The notes under the pieces are model-generated. The model did no database searches. It was not told the DNA's origin and worked only from the letters and a program-made list of their open reading frames with translations. A stretch of 64,000 bases of DNA from Mycolicibacterium sp. MU0053 (GTDB lineage: Bacteria; Actinomycetota; Actinomycetes; Mycobacteriales; Mycobacteriaceae), in the NCBI RefSeq assembly GCF_963378095.1, contig NZ_OY726397.1:1736001-1800000 (forward strand), in the 5' to 3' direction. A program made the translations under genes and the position numbers. Each line of letters starts with the position of its first letter. The stretch's first letter is position 1. This document shows positions 44,698 to 54,116 of this stretch, piece by piece.

Positions 44698-45204
44698 TCA
44701 CGGTAGAACCCTCTGTTCGGGAAAGAGCGGGCTTCGGTCGTACGACGAATTGGTGTCTGGAGCATGGGGCACGCTGCCGTAGCAAGTCGCGTTCCCTACG
44801 TCGAGTGTGCTTTCGCAGAGGGTGTTGCCCCCAACAGAAATGCGTACTGTCACATATTGGCCTTGGAGCACGCGACCCACGGTCGCGGCCGTCCTGAAAT
44901 TCGGTCGCCAGTCGGCTCGAAGTTCGGCACCGCTATCTGTTGGGCTGAATGGGTCGGCCACCGGAACGGTGATTCGAAAGGGCAGCGGCACGGCGTGCAG
45001 CATTTGCTTTCCTGCAAGGTCGCGGTACTCGACCTTTGCCACCATGGGGACAACATCAGAAAAGACCTCGTAGGTCACGTTGTCCTCAGCGTGCGCGGCC
45101 GGCGCCCAAACCACTGCCGCGACGGCGGCGCTCGCGCAGGCTGCGATGACGCGGATCCGCGCGCGGGCGCCTGTTTGGGCCACCGCACCAAGGTGTTCAG
45201 GCAC
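44698..45204 (-). CDS. Exported protein of unknown function in the mce operon
   Basis: A 168-residue protein with a signal peptide (core VIAACASAAVAAVVW, cleavage after AHA). The mature part is rich in beta-strand (VTYEVFSDVVPMVAKVEY; LQGQYVTVRISVGG) with two Cys, resembling the small MmpS-like beta-sandwich layout, though I cannot confirm that. Its ATG at 45204 overlaps the stop of the preceding gene by 8 nt. Confidence 0.66.
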   Translation of the reverse strand: MPEHLGAVAQTGARARIRVIAACASAAVAAVVWAPAAHAEDNVTYEVFSDVVPMVAKVEYRDLAGKQMLHAVPLPFRITVPVADPFSPTDSGAELRADWRPNFRTAATVGRVLQGQYVTVRISVGGNTLCESTLDVGNATCYGSVPHAPDTNSSYDRSPLFPEQRVLP

Positions 45205-45706
45205 CGGCCAACACCACCGCGGTCAAGTAGTGGCCAGTCCTTTGATTCTGAATCACGCTGACGCCGTAGTCGGTATAGGAGCAGTCCGGAAGGGTGTCGT
45301 AGGCGACGATCAACAGCCCCGCGATCGACTCCGCGTCCGTAACGCCGGCACCCTCGAATTGAACCGCACTGCCGCCGCCGTAGCCGAGATCCTGCAGGAT
45401 CGGTAACGGATCGGGCACCGGCACGGCGCGCCCGAGGTGATCGAGCCACTTATCGGTCGATCGATTGACGATCTCGGCGGCCTGTTCGACGAACGGGTCC
45501 GACCGCAACGGTTCACACGATGCCTGCCGCGCCGTCAGCACCGCAGCCCGGAGACTGTCCACCGAATTCGCCGCTGCCGGAGGCGCCAGCGAAACGCTTG
45601 CACAGAGAATGGTGATCGCCGCACCGACCGATGCGACGCCACGCCCGTAGTCCCATGACGCCGCACCTTTGACCGGCCGGCAACGAACCGGTGGAACATC
45701 CCGCAT
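45197..45706 (-). CDS. Exported protein of unknown function in the mce operon
   Basis: A 169-residue protein with an N-terminal hydrophobic signal (VGAAITILCASVSLA, cleavage after AAA near residue 46) and a mature helical region followed by LPDCSYTDYGVSV. The last segment is loosely like the end of CAP-superfamily domains, but the remainder is too short for a sure call. GTG codons inside the first 25 residues may be the true start. Gap of 13 nt from the preceding gene. Confidence 0.62.
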   Translation of the reverse strand: MRDVPPVRCRPVKGAASWDYGRGVASVGAAITILCASVSLAPPAAANSVDSLRAAVLTARQASCEPLRSDPFVEQAAEIVNRSTDKWLDHLGRAVPVPDPLPILQDLGYGGGSAVQFEGAGVTDAESIAGLLIVAYDTLPDCSYTDYGVSVIQNQRTGHYLTAVVLAGA

Positions 45707-45719
45707 CGTCGTCTTCCTT

Positions 45720-46367
45720 CTACCCGCACACGTGTGACCGGTGGATGTCGCTACCCCACCGCTTTGCTTTTTGGACGGACGGCCCGGTGAACCAGGCGGG
45801 CTGATGGGCCTTTATACCGTTGTTGACGTTGGAAAGCTGTTCCCAGAGCTTGTAGAAAGCTTCCCCCTCATAGATGGGGAAGTAGACATCACCGAATGTG
45901 TTTCGAGACTGGGTAAGCGCCTGGACGCGTGGCCCCAGGAAGGCCAACGACTTGTCGAGATTGCCGACGACAATATCGACCTGCTGTTGAATGTTGTCGC
46001 GGTCGTAATCGAAATCCTTGCCATCCGGGCCGATCCGGTTGAATTGCAATCTGTCTATTTGGTCCCGGAGCGTGGCGTACTGGAGGTTGTACCACTGGCA
46101 CATTTCGCTCATGGCAGTGATATCTGCGTTCGTCACACGGTCCCTTGTTTGATCGTATGGGAACGGAAATTTCGGAGTCCAATTCGACGGCGTCGGTGTG
46201 ACTACTGGGAAGGCCCGGATCAGATCGCTGTTTGAGGGCTGGTCGGGCGGGGATGGCGGGTCGGGTGGATAGGCACCGGCTGTCTGCCCCAGCATCACGG
46301 CGGCCGCTGACAGCAGCAGCACGCCAGCCGTGCCGGCCAGGGCTTTACGAACTCGCTCGCGGATCAT
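45720..46367 (-). CDS. Exported protein of unknown function in the mce operon
   Basis: A 215-residue protein with a signal peptide (core GVLLLSAAAVMLGQTAGA) and a Pro-rich mature start (YPPDPPSPPDQPSNSD), followed by a helical domain (MCQWYNLQYATLRDQIDRL; IQQQVDIVVGNLDKSLAFLG). No family recognised. The ATG overlaps the upstream Mce-associated gene by 4 nt (ATGA), so it belongs to the operon. Confidence 0.72.
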   Translation of the reverse strand: MIRERVRKALAGTAGVLLLSAAAVMLGQTAGAYPPDPPSPPDQPSNSDLIRAFPVVTPTPSNWTPKFPFPYDQTRDRVTNADITAMSEMCQWYNLQYATLRDQIDRLQFNRIGPDGKDFDYDRDNIQQQVDIVVGNLDKSLAFLGPRVQALTQSRNTFGDVYFPIYEGEAFYKLWEQLSNVNNGIKAHQPAWFTGPSVQKAKRWGSDIHRSHVCG

Positions 46368-47041
46368 CTCGGTCCCACGACCTTCCCGACTCCGCCCACA
46401 TCAGTGATCTGCCAAGCACTATTGCTGTCAATCGTCACGCTGTACGTCGCGGTCGACTGCAGCGCTTCGGAGGCCTGAACGGTCTTGGTTTGAACACTGA
46501 CAAAACAATCCACAACATAAATGCCGTCGGCATTGGAGCGGACCTTGGCCACCAGCGGTTCGGCTGTCGAAGCCCATTCCAACGGAACCATGATTTGTTC
46601 CATGGATGTGGCTGCTTCGGTCAACTTGCCATTGAGTTCGGGGCTGGTGCCCGCCACGAGCGCGACCTTCCAAGGCTTCAGGTCCTTGTAGTTCATCGTC
46701 GCTGCGTTGACTGCATAGTCGAGAGCGATCTTCTCGGCGCGTGCGCTGTCGGCCGACCGGCTGGCCTGCGCATCGAGTTGGTGCTGCGCACCGATGTACA
46801 ACCACGCCAAGGTCGCCACCGCTGCGAGCAGTAAGGCCACCACCGCCCCGGTCACCAAGCTACGAACACCGATATTGATCGACCGACGCTGCCGGGATGG
46901 CTGCACGTCGGCCGGCGCTTCATCTACCCGCGGGTCAGCCGGAGCGACATCTCCCCGCGCGCCGGATTCCTCAGCGGCGGGCGCGGCCGGATCCGTTTCG
47001 GTCTTGATGGGTTCTGCAGCGTTGCTGATGCTATCTGCCAT
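46364..47041 (-). CDS. Mce-associated membrane protein
   Basis: A 225-residue protein with a long acidic, Ala/Pro-rich cytoplasmic N-terminus, one membrane segment (VTGAVVALLLAAVATLAWLY, about 75-95) and a periplasmic SnoaL/NTF2-like domain. This layout is that of the Mas proteins encoded after mceF, which stabilise Mce transporters. The ATG at 47041 follows GAAGGA. It is 46 nt downstream of mceF and overlaps the next gene by 4 nt. Confidence 0.85.
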   Translation of the reverse strand: MADSISNAAEPIKTETDPAAPAAEESGARGDVAPADPRVDEAPADVQPSRQRRSINIGVRSLVTGAVVALLLAAVATLAWLYIGAQHQLDAQASRSADSARAEKIALDYAVNAATMNYKDLKPWKVALVAGTSPELNGKLTEAATSMEQIMVPLEWASTAEPLVAKVRSNADGIYVVDCFVSVQTKTVQASEALQSTATYSVTIDSNSAWQITDVGGVGKVVGPR

Positions 47042-47087
47042 GATCGTTCCTTCCCGATTGCACGTCCGCTCGGCACCTTTCATGTGT

Positions 47088-48035
47088 TTAGGGTGGGAGC
47101 ACACGCAACGTAATGGTCCCGTCAGGCGGTACCGCGGCCAACATGTTTTCCAGAATCTGACCGGTATCAAAGTTCATCAGTGTAGCGGCGATCACGTTCA
47201 GTTTCGGCAACATTGCCTCACCCAAAATTTTGAGGTCACCGCCGGCAATATCCAGGAAATTCTGAATTCTGGCGATCAAGTTATTGAAATTCGTGATGTT
47301 CTCCGGTTCGCCGCGGTGCAGGAACGTCGGAATTCCTTTGAACATGTCCTGGGACCATTTGAAGGTCTCGTCAAGTGACGGTGTGAGGCCATCAAGCACG
47401 GGACCGACCCACTCCGCGTTGTGGAGCAGCCCTTGAAAATTGTCGAGCAGCACCTGCCCGCGACCGCGCATGTCGGTCGCGGTGTTTCGCAGCAATACGG
47501 TGGTGCGCGACAGATTGGGCAGCGTCGACGTGGGGTCCGGCAGTGCGGCATCGAGCTCGTGCAGGATGCGTGTCACCGCTTCGACATCAAGCTGGTCAAG
47601 TACTCGCACGACGCTGGTCGCCAGCTCCGAAATCGACGGCGGCTGCGTGATCGCTTCGGTGGCGATACGCTGCCCGTCTTGCAGGACGGGTCCGCCCTCA
47701 CTGCGGGGGATCAGGGCGATGTATGACTCGCCGAGTGCCGACAGATTCTCGAGCCGTATCTCGCTGTCGACCGGAACCCGGTAGCGGCGATCAATCCAGA
47801 AGTCGACGGTTGCCGATTGGACGGTCGCACTGGTGTTGCTGACCTTGCCAACCGGGACCCCCCGCAGCAACACATTCGAACCTGTAACCAGGCTGTTCGT
47901 CTCGGGTAGGTCCATGGACAGGTTGGTGCGTTCAGCGGGCGGGTTCACCCGGATCCCGAGCGCGCCGAAGTAGCCGAGGACAAATACGATGATAAGGGCG
48001 AAGGCGCTGAACGACACGACATCACGCAGCCTCAT
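47088..48035 (-). CDS. mceF: Mce family protein, MceF position
   Basis: A 315-residue protein with one N-terminal membrane anchor (FSAFALIIVFVLGYFGAL), an MlaD/Mce domain (about 35-115; SLVTGSNVLLRGVPVGKVSN) and a long helical tail that would form part of the hydrophobic needle crossing the periplasm. Sixth of six mce genes. The ATG at 48035 overlaps mceE by 4 nt (ATGA); the open extension to 48395 is antisense noise. Confidence 0.9.
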   Translation of the reverse strand: MRLRDVVSFSAFALIIVFVLGYFGALGIRVNPPAERTNLSMDLPETNSLVTGSNVLLRGVPVGKVSNTSATVQSATVDFWIDRRYRVPVDSEIRLENLSALGESYIALIPRSEGGPVLQDGQRIATEAITQPPSISELATSVVRVLDQLDVEAVTRILHELDAALPDPTSTLPNLSRTTVLLRNTATDMRGRGQVLLDNFQGLLHNAEWVGPVLDGLTPSLDETFKWSQDMFKGIPTFLHRGEPENITNFNNLIARIQNFLDIAGGDLKILGEAMLPKLNVIAATLMNFDTGQILENMLAAVPPDGTITLRVLPP

Positions 48036-49027
48036 GGCACCGCCCCCAAAATGCGCAGCACGTCTTGCACATCGCCTGACATCTCCCGCCCGTCCGGTGC
48101 CACTATCGAAGTGATGTTGATGGCCGGGTACTTGTCCTGTGGAATGAAAAAGTCTGTGAGCAGCCGCCGGTACTTGGGTATCTCCTCTTCGAAGTTGATC
48201 TTCGACCGCTGAACGGTTCCGACCGTTTCCGCCATTGAGTTCAGGAACGGGACGAGCCAGAATCCGCCGGCCGCCACGCTGCCGACGCCAGGGAGAAGTC
48301 TGCTGATGGTATTCGCGGGAATGACGATCCGCTCCAGACTCAGCTGTCCCCTCGGCGACAACAGGAGTTCTATTTGCGGAATGCGGCTGTGCCACATCTC
48401 GCCCATGTGGGACACGCCGTCAAGCAACTTGTCGACTTGATCGATGTTGTCCGACAGGTCTGAAAGGTTGGTGACAACGCGGGAGCTGAGTCGGCGCACC
48501 TCGTCGCTCGGTGGTGTCAAACGATTGATGCGGACCACCGTGTTCTGTGCGCGTTGTACAGACCCGCTCCCCACAAAAGCCGCGAGGCTGGCAAGGGTGT
48601 CTTCCAACTGCGGTGGGGACGTCGTCTGGGCTACCGGAATCCGATCGCGCGGTCCCAGCGCGGGTGCCGGCGGATCGCCTGATTCAGGTTCAGCGATAGC
48701 AACGTAGATGTCGCCCAGCACGGTGGCTTGCTCAAGTGCCGCTTGGGCGTTCGAGGGGACCGCGACGCCCGAACCGATGCGTGCGGTGACATCGACATGA
48801 CGGCTCGTCATTGTCACACCCGTGACCACTCCGACCGTCACACCGTTGAACGCAACCCTTGCGCGGTCCGGCAGGTTGAGCACATCCTCGAATTCGAGGG
48901 TGATGTCGTACCCGTCGCGATAGGAATTGCCTGGCTGCGGTAGCGAGTTGACATCCAGCACGGCGCAGGACGACAGGGCAACAACGCCGGCCAGGGCCAG
49001 TGCGGTGCGGGTGATTTGACGTTTCAT
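48032..49027 (-). CDS. mceE: Mce family lipoprotein, MceE (LprK-like) position
   Basis: A 331-residue protein with a lipoprotein signal (MKRQITRTALALAGVVALSS, then Cys) giving a lipobox around LSSC near residue 21, an Mce domain (VLNLPDRARVAFNGVTVGVV) and a helical tail. As the fifth gene it corresponds to the LprK-type lipoprotein subunit. Overlaps mceD and mceF by 4 nt each. Confidence 0.9.
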   Translation of the reverse strand: MKRQITRTALALAGVVALSSCAVLDVNSLPQPGNSYRDGYDITLEFEDVLNLPDRARVAFNGVTVGVVTGVTMTSRHVDVTARIGSGVAVPSNAQAALEQATVLGDIYVAIAEPESGDPPAPALGPRDRIPVAQTTSPPQLEDTLASLAAFVGSGSVQRAQNTVVRINRLTPPSDEVRRLSSRVVTNLSDLSDNIDQVDKLLDGVSHMGEMWHSRIPQIELLLSPRGQLSLERIVIPANTISRLLPGVGSVAAGGFWLVPFLNSMAETVGTVQRSKINFEEEIPKYRRLLTDFFIPQDKYPAINITSIVAPDGREMSGDVQDVLRILGAVP

Positions 49028-50139
49028 CGGTGTGCCGCCTGAGTCAGGACGTACTGCAATAGCGCAACGTCGACTGCGTAGGGCATTCCGGCCACGTTGG
49101 CGCAGCTGCCCGGCATCGCGGCGTTCATGTAGCCGCACTGTGCCCAGCCGTCGGGGGTTCGTACGCGATACAAAGGTGGGCGGTACCGGATGGTGAACGC
49201 CGCGGCTCCAGAGTTCCCACGGCTTTCCGCAAAGTTTGTGAGCCCGTTGATCAATCGGGGCCCGACATTCAGGAGGCTGGCGTAGAAGGGCGCACGCGGC
49301 GAGATCTTGCGCACCGTGACGGATACCGTGTCGAGGGTTTGCTGGACCTCGCCGCCGAGTTGCGTCTCCAGATCGGCGACCATGGTGATGAGCGGTATGA
49401 GTCCGTGGAACAATTTGTCCGCGCCCAGCACGGTCGATGCAATGTCGGGTCCCACCTGCTCCAACCCTTCGAGCGTGGCTCGCGCGGTCGGTTCGATCGC
49501 CCGGACCGTCGAGGTCAGCTCGGCAAGATTCTTCATGATGGCGCCGATGTCGCCGATCGCTTGATCGGGCGAGTCGAGCAGCGCCGACGTCCGGGTCAGC
49601 AGCTGGTTGATGTCGGTTCCCTGATCCCGCAGCGCCTGATCGACGCCGGTGACGACGTCACCGATGTTCGTGGACCCATCGGGGATGATCGCGTTGGTGA
49701 ATTCGGTCGATGCCCCGATGACCTCGGACAGGCTCTTCGGGGTGAACGTTCGGCCCAAGGCAATGCAGCCACCCGGCGGCAGCGGCGTTCCCCCCTCGAA
49801 GTTTCCGACGAGTTCGATCGCGCGGTCGGCGAGCAGCGAGTCCGACCGGATGACAGCCTGAACGTCATCGGGGAGGGCGCGCGTCTGGTTCACCACGAAA
49901 TCCACCCGGACACTGAGATTTTCAGGCGTGATGGCGGTGACCTTGCCGATTGCCATACCCATCTGGGTTACCGGGTTGTCGACATACAACCCCACAGCGT
50001 CCGGCATGATCGCGCAATACTCGGCCTGCGGTGCTTGCAAGGCAGTCGGCGCACAGGAGAGGCACAAGAGAGCCAGGGGCGCCGCGACCAGTGACGTGAC
50101 CACCGCCCGGCCGGCCCGATACGAACTCGAGGCGCTCAT
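49024..50139 (-). CDS. mceD: Mce family protein, MceD position, with lipobox-like N-terminus
   Basis: A 371-residue protein with an Mce domain (VDNPVTQMGMAIGKVTAI) and a helical tail ending with a Cys-containing segment (WAQCGYMNAAMPGSC). The N-terminus has a hydrophobic core followed by LLCLSCAP, which looks like a lipobox; that feature is usually confined to the E subunit. The ATG at 50139 shares one base with the mceC stop (TGATG). Confidence 0.88.
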   Translation of the reverse strand: MSASSSYRAGRAVVTSLVAAPLALLCLSCAPTALQAPQAEYCAIMPDAVGLYVDNPVTQMGMAIGKVTAITPENLSVRVDFVVNQTRALPDDVQAVIRSDSLLADRAIELVGNFEGGTPLPPGGCIALGRTFTPKSLSEVIGASTEFTNAIIPDGSTNIGDVVTGVDQALRDQGTDINQLLTRTSALLDSPDQAIGDIGAIMKNLAELTSTVRAIEPTARATLEGLEQVGPDIASTVLGADKLFHGLIPLITMVADLETQLGGEVQQTLDTVSVTVRKISPRAPFYASLLNVGPRLINGLTNFAESRGNSGAAAFTIRYRPPLYRVRTPDGWAQCGYMNAAMPGSCANVAGMPYAVDVALLQYVLTQAAHR

Positions 50140-51101
50140 CAGCACGGACTTCCCGGCAGCGGCATACACAGGTCGGTCGCCAACAATGCGGGGCGCGCGT
50201 TCTGCGCATCGAGGATACGGTCGAACAAGTTCTGAGTCCGTTGCAACGCGCGCACCACCAAGCCATTGCGTTCTACGGATAGTCGAGCCCGATGCTGGTA
50301 CTGGCGGAGCTTCTCCACGAATTCGCTGCGATGAGCTTCATACGCGTCTGCAACTGGTCTGATCGCCAGTAGCGTCTCGCCCAGGCCGTCGATCTGCGCC
50401 TCGAGTCCCTTGCCGTAAAGCATAAGGGTCTGCGTCACAATGGACATCTTGCGGACCAACTCGGCAATCTCGTCGCGATGATCGTTCAGGGCACCGATGT
50501 ACTCGTTGGAGACATCCAAGATTGCGGCCACCTGTCCTCGTTGCTGTTCGATGGTCGTCATAAGGGAGTTCCCAGCGTCAATGGCAGCAGCAATCGCTTC
50601 CACATTCGTACCGATGAGTCCTCGCTGTATTTCGTCGAGTGACGCCTTGATCGGCTTCGGATCGACGTTCTGGGTAAGCTTTGTCGTGCCACTGAGAGCC
50701 TGCATCAGGTTGTAGGGCATGGTCACGCGCTCAAGTGGAACAGGCTCGGAGTCCAAGGGTTTGTCACCGAGGGAAGTGACGTTCACGTAGTAACCGCCGA
50801 CGACAGTGAGCATCCGGACGTCCACCTGCGACTGGTCGCCGACAAAAGCGTCATTGTTGAGACGCATCTGGACCCGTACCCGATCTGGCTCCAATTCGAG
50901 CTCGTCGACGGTCCCCACCTTGATACCGGCCATCCGCACTTCGTCTCCGGCGCGAATCGAGGCGGCATCGACGGTGTAAAAAGTAACGATTTTGCTCTGC
51001 CCGGGCGGGTTGTAGTAAACGTAGGCGAGCACGAGTGAGACCACGATTGCGAACGCAATTCCACCCGCTCCCAACGCGATCGGGCTGCGCAGCATTTTCA
51101 T
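50139..51101 (-). CDS. mceC: Mce family protein, MceC position
   Basis: A 320-residue protein with an N-terminal membrane segment (GGIAFAIVVSLVLAYVYY), Mce domain (ASIRAGDEVRMAGIKVGTVD) and helical tail rich in Gln and Glu; it ends with Cys pairs (LCMPLPGSPC). The ATG at 51101 overlaps the mceB stop as ATGA; ATG 51110 (MQPMKM) is also possible. Confidence 0.89.
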   Translation of the reverse strand: MKMLRSPIALGAGGIAFAIVVSLVLAYVYYNPPGQSKIVTFYTVDAASIRAGDEVRMAGIKVGTVDELELEPDRVRVQMRLNNDAFVGDQSQVDVRMLTVVGGYYVNVTSLGDKPLDSEPVPLERVTMPYNLMQALSGTTKLTQNVDPKPIKASLDEIQRGLIGTNVEAIAAAIDAGNSLMTTIEQQRGQVAAILDVSNEYIGALNDHRDEIAELVRKMSIVTQTLMLYGKGLEAQIDGLGETLLAIRPVADAYEAHRSEFVEKLRQYQHRARLSVERNGLVVRALQRTQNLFDRILDAQNARPALLATDLCMPLPGSPC

Positions 51102-52105
51102 CGGTTGCATAGCACCACCCGCGTGCCGTTCAGCAGTACGTCCATGGTTTCGGGCAGCTGGGCGGGTCCGCGAGTACACGGCTCTGGCTCTCCTTCTCGC
51201 CCGGGGGGCGGGACGTTTTCATACATCACCGGCACCAGCTCGATCGCCTCAAAGAAGTTGTCCAAGTTGCTGAAGGCGCGGTCCAGCGCCTGGTCGACAT
51301 TGATTCCCGGCTGCAGACCGGCGTTATGCAGCAGCCGGACCGTTGGGGCGAAGAACGCATCGCCATAGAGCCAGGCCTTACGGAACTCGTCTCGCACCGC
51401 GAGAATGGAGTCGATCGGCTGCTCGACCAGATCTATCAGGTCGATCAACTCTCTCGATTTGCCGTCGATGGCGTCGGCCACGTCTTTGAGATTGCGCATC
51501 AAGGTGGCCACCACTTCTTGGCGGTCCGATACGAACTCAGTGAGCTTGTGGAAGCTCTCCAGCAGCGGGCCCAGACCGTTTCCATCGCCGGACAGGAAGG
51601 ACGCTGCATTTGCCGTGAAGATGTCGATCTCGTCGGGGCTCAACGTCGCAAGCACGGGTTGTAATCCGTTGAAAAGCGCGGTGATGTCGAAGGAGGGCTG
51701 CGTCATGCTGGTGGGCACTCGCGTCACCAGATCGTTTTCCGCATAGCCCTCTGCTGAGTTCAGTACATCGAGATATCGCACCCCGGTGAGAGCCTGGTAC
51801 TTGATCGCTATCCTCGTGATGGGCACGACACCGTATCGCGTGTCCAGGGTCAATCTGACCGCGGCAACGTTTTGCCCATCACGCCGTTCCAGCTCGATCG
51901 ACTCAACCTTGCCGACTCGAACCCCGCGGACCCGAACATCACCGTCCTCGTGCAGGCCCGAGGCATCAGTGAACTCGGCAACATACGTGCGCGTATGCGT
52001 CGCCACGGGTTTGATGAGGATGTTCGCAAGCATGATCAGCAATACGACAGCCACACCCGCGCTGAGTGCGAGGCGCCACAGCGCCGCGGACGGCTTCATG
52101 ATCAT
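51098..52105 (-). CDS. mceB: Mce family protein, MceB position
   Basis: A 335-residue protein with a membrane anchor (LSAGVAVVLLIMLANILI), Mce domain (SGLHEDGDVRVRGVRVGKVE) and helical tail; Cys near the end (EPCTRGPAQ; VVLCNR). The ATG at 52105 overlaps the mceA stop by 4 nt. Confidence 0.9.
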   Translation of the reverse strand: MIMKPSAALWRLALSAGVAVVLLIMLANILIKPVATHTRTYVAEFTDASGLHEDGDVRVRGVRVGKVESIELERRDGQNVAAVRLTLDTRYGVVPITRIAIKYQALTGVRYLDVLNSAEGYAENDLVTRVPTSMTQPSFDITALFNGLQPVLATLSPDEIDIFTANAASFLSGDGNGLGPLLESFHKLTEFVSDRQEVVATLMRNLKDVADAIDGKSRELIDLIDLVEQPIDSILAVRDEFRKAWLYGDAFFAPTVRLLHNAGLQPGINVDQALDRAFSNLDNFFEAIELVPVMYENVPPPGREGEPEPCTRGPAQLPETMDVLLNGTRVVLCNR

Positions 52106-53259
52106 TGTTCGGGCCCCTTCTCCGCGACGCCGGGGAGTGTCGACGCAGCAGGTGGTGGCGGCATCACCCCCAGGGGAGCGGCCACACCGGGAAGGCTGTC
52201 CAACAGAATTCGGACTCGCAAAGCCCGCTGTTCGCCCGTTCCGGCGTACAGCGTTTCGAACCGGGAGCGCATCTCCGCCAGAGTGTGTGCGACATCGTCA
52301 GGCCGCAGCAAGGGCGGAACCGTATCGGTCACGGATTTGAGGCCGTCGATCATGGGCAGCAAGTCATCGACATGGCTCGACTCGAGCTTTCCGACCGCGG
52401 CGAACAGCCCTTCCGATGCGATATCCAGATACTTCGTCATTACGTTGTGCACGTAATCTTCGGATTCGTCGGCAAAGTCCTTCACTGACACGTCGGCAAC
52501 GAAGGGCGGCGCTGTTCTGGGCCCCGATGTTTCCGGTGCCGGCGCCGAATTCCGCTCGGGATAATAATCAAAATCGGCATGTCGCGCGCCACCATCGATG
52601 AACGCTCGAACGACGGGCGGCAGCGCTGCCATCGACGACGCGGTGTTGGTCAAGAGGTGTGCCGTGGAGACCGTTTGTACGTTTGCCACCGCCGTCGTTG
52701 TGATCAGTAGCGTCTCGAACAGCGGGTTCAACCCGTCGGTATATCGCGTCGCCCGGTCGACGACTTGGATCAGCTGAGGAGTCAGGGCGGCCTCGGACAC
52801 CGCTCCGAGTTGTGATAACAACTGCGACAGAGTGAAGTTTCCTTTCGGAACCAGACTGATCTGACTTCCGTCGCGCAGTGGCTCGCCATCTGGAGCTGGT
52901 GTGATGTTGACACCGGGAACGCCGAAATAGTTGATCGGCCGGAAATCAACGGCCATCGCGTCGGTGACTCCTGTGACCGGCTGCTTCTGCAGGGCGGTGT
53001 CCAGCCGAACACCCCCACCCGGTAGTGAGGCCACGGCTGTGACCTCGCCGACCTCGACTCCGTGCATGACCACCGCCGATCCAGGTTTGACGCCCTGGCC
53101 CACATATGGGGTCTCGATTGCTACGGATATCCGGTCGTGTTGGCGACCACCAAATGGGTTTACCGCAACGAGCACCACGGCCAGGACGACGCAGCACACG
53201 AACGCCGTACCGACGAGCACCAGGGCCCGTTCCTGAGATTCCGCTGATCTGTGTAACAT
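52102..53259 (-). CDS. mceA: Mce family protein, MceA position
   Basis: A 385-residue protein, first of the six Mce subunits. Membrane anchor LVGTAFVCCVVLAVVLVAV, Mce domain (GVKPGSAVVMHGVEVGEVTA), then helices and a Pro-rich tail. ATG 53259 (MLHRSAESQER) lies 8 nt after the yrbEB stop; the extension to 53424 overlaps yrbEB and is not favoured. Confidence 0.9.
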   Translation of the reverse strand: MLHRSAESQERALVLVGTAFVCCVVLAVVLVAVNPFGGRQHDRISVAIETPYVGQGVKPGSAVVMHGVEVGEVTAVASLPGGGVRLDTALQKQPVTGVTDAMAVDFRPINYFGVPGVNITPAPDGEPLRDGSQISLVPKGNFTLSQLLSQLGAVSEAALTPQLIQVVDRATRYTDGLNPLFETLLITTTAVANVQTVSTAHLLTNTASSMAALPPVVRAFIDGGARHADFDYYPERNSAPAPETSGPRTAPPFVADVSVKDFADESEDYVHNVMTKYLDIASEGLFAAVGKLESSHVDDLLPMIDGLKSVTDTVPPLLRPDDVAHTLAEMRSRFETLYAGTGEQRALRVRILLDSLPGVAAPLGVMPPPPAASTLPGVAEKGPEQ

Positions 53260-53267
53260 TCGCGGCC

Positions 53268-54116
53268 CTACCCCTTGAATATGTATTCGGGCTGGAGACC
53301 CCACAGCAGCACGGTGGTGGTGAGATCGAGGATCATGATTGTCACCAGGCTTGCGCGCACCGCGCGACCGGATGCTTGGCCGACGCCGACGGGCCCACCC
53401 GAAGCGAAGTAACCGTAATAGCAATGGATCAACGTCGCCGCGATGCAGTACGTGGCTGCCTTGATGACGGAGTAGGTGAGATCAGCCGGCGTCAGGAATT
53501 GGATGAAGTAGTGGTCGTAGGTACCGCCGGGCTCGTTGTGCAACACGGTGACCACCGTGTCCAACACGAGAAATGTTGTCACGAGCGTCAGCAGGTATCC
53601 CGGTAGCACGCACAGCATCCCGCCGATCAGGCGAGTGCCGACGACGAATGGGATCGGCCTGATCCCCATCGCGTCGAGGGCATCGATCTCTTCCGAGATG
53701 CGCATGGAACCGATTTCGGCCGTCATCCTGGTGCCCGCTTGCGCGGTGAACGCGATGCCGGCCACCAGCGGTCCGATGACGCGAACCGCGCTGATCCCGC
53801 CGATGAGACCGGCTAGCCCCTCAAAGCCGATGATGTTCAAGACCGCGAGCGCCTCTACAGCCACCGAAGCGCCGACCGCGACACCGAGGATCAACAGCAC
53901 GCTGATCGTGCCGCCGTCCACGATGAGCGAGCCGCGGCCCCAGGAAAGACTGATGGTCGCCCGCAACGTCTCGCGCGTGTACTTGCGCACCGTCAGCGGC
54001 AGATACCAGAAGGTCTCGCCGATGAACACCACCCACTGCCCGACTTCGCGGAACGGCCTACGGATCACCCGCATCGATGCGATGCGGGTGTGTAGAAGCG
54101 TGGACGCGGTCATCAC
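53268..54116 (-). CDS. yrbEB: MlaE/YrbE family permease, YrbEB
   Basis: A 282-residue integral membrane protein of the ABC permease family that powers Mce import with the MceG ATPase, which is not in this window. It has several membrane helices and the family loop MRISEEIDALDAMGIRPIPF. GTG 54116 or ATG 54113 may be the start; both overlap the yrbEA stop. Confidence 0.92.
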   Translation of the reverse strand: MMTASTLLHTRIASMRVIRRPFREVGQWVVFIGETFWYLPLTVRKYTRETLRATISLSWGRGSLIVDGGTISVLLILGVAVGASVAVEALAVLNIIGFEGLAGLIGGISAVRVIGPLVAGIAFTAQAGTRMTAEIGSMRISEEIDALDAMGIRPIPFVVGTRLIGGMLCVLPGYLLTLVTTFLVLDTVVTVLHNEPGGTYDHYFIQFLTPADLTYSVIKAATYCIAATLIHCYYGYFASGGPVGVGQASGRAVRASLVTIMILDLTTTVLLWGLQPEYIFKG

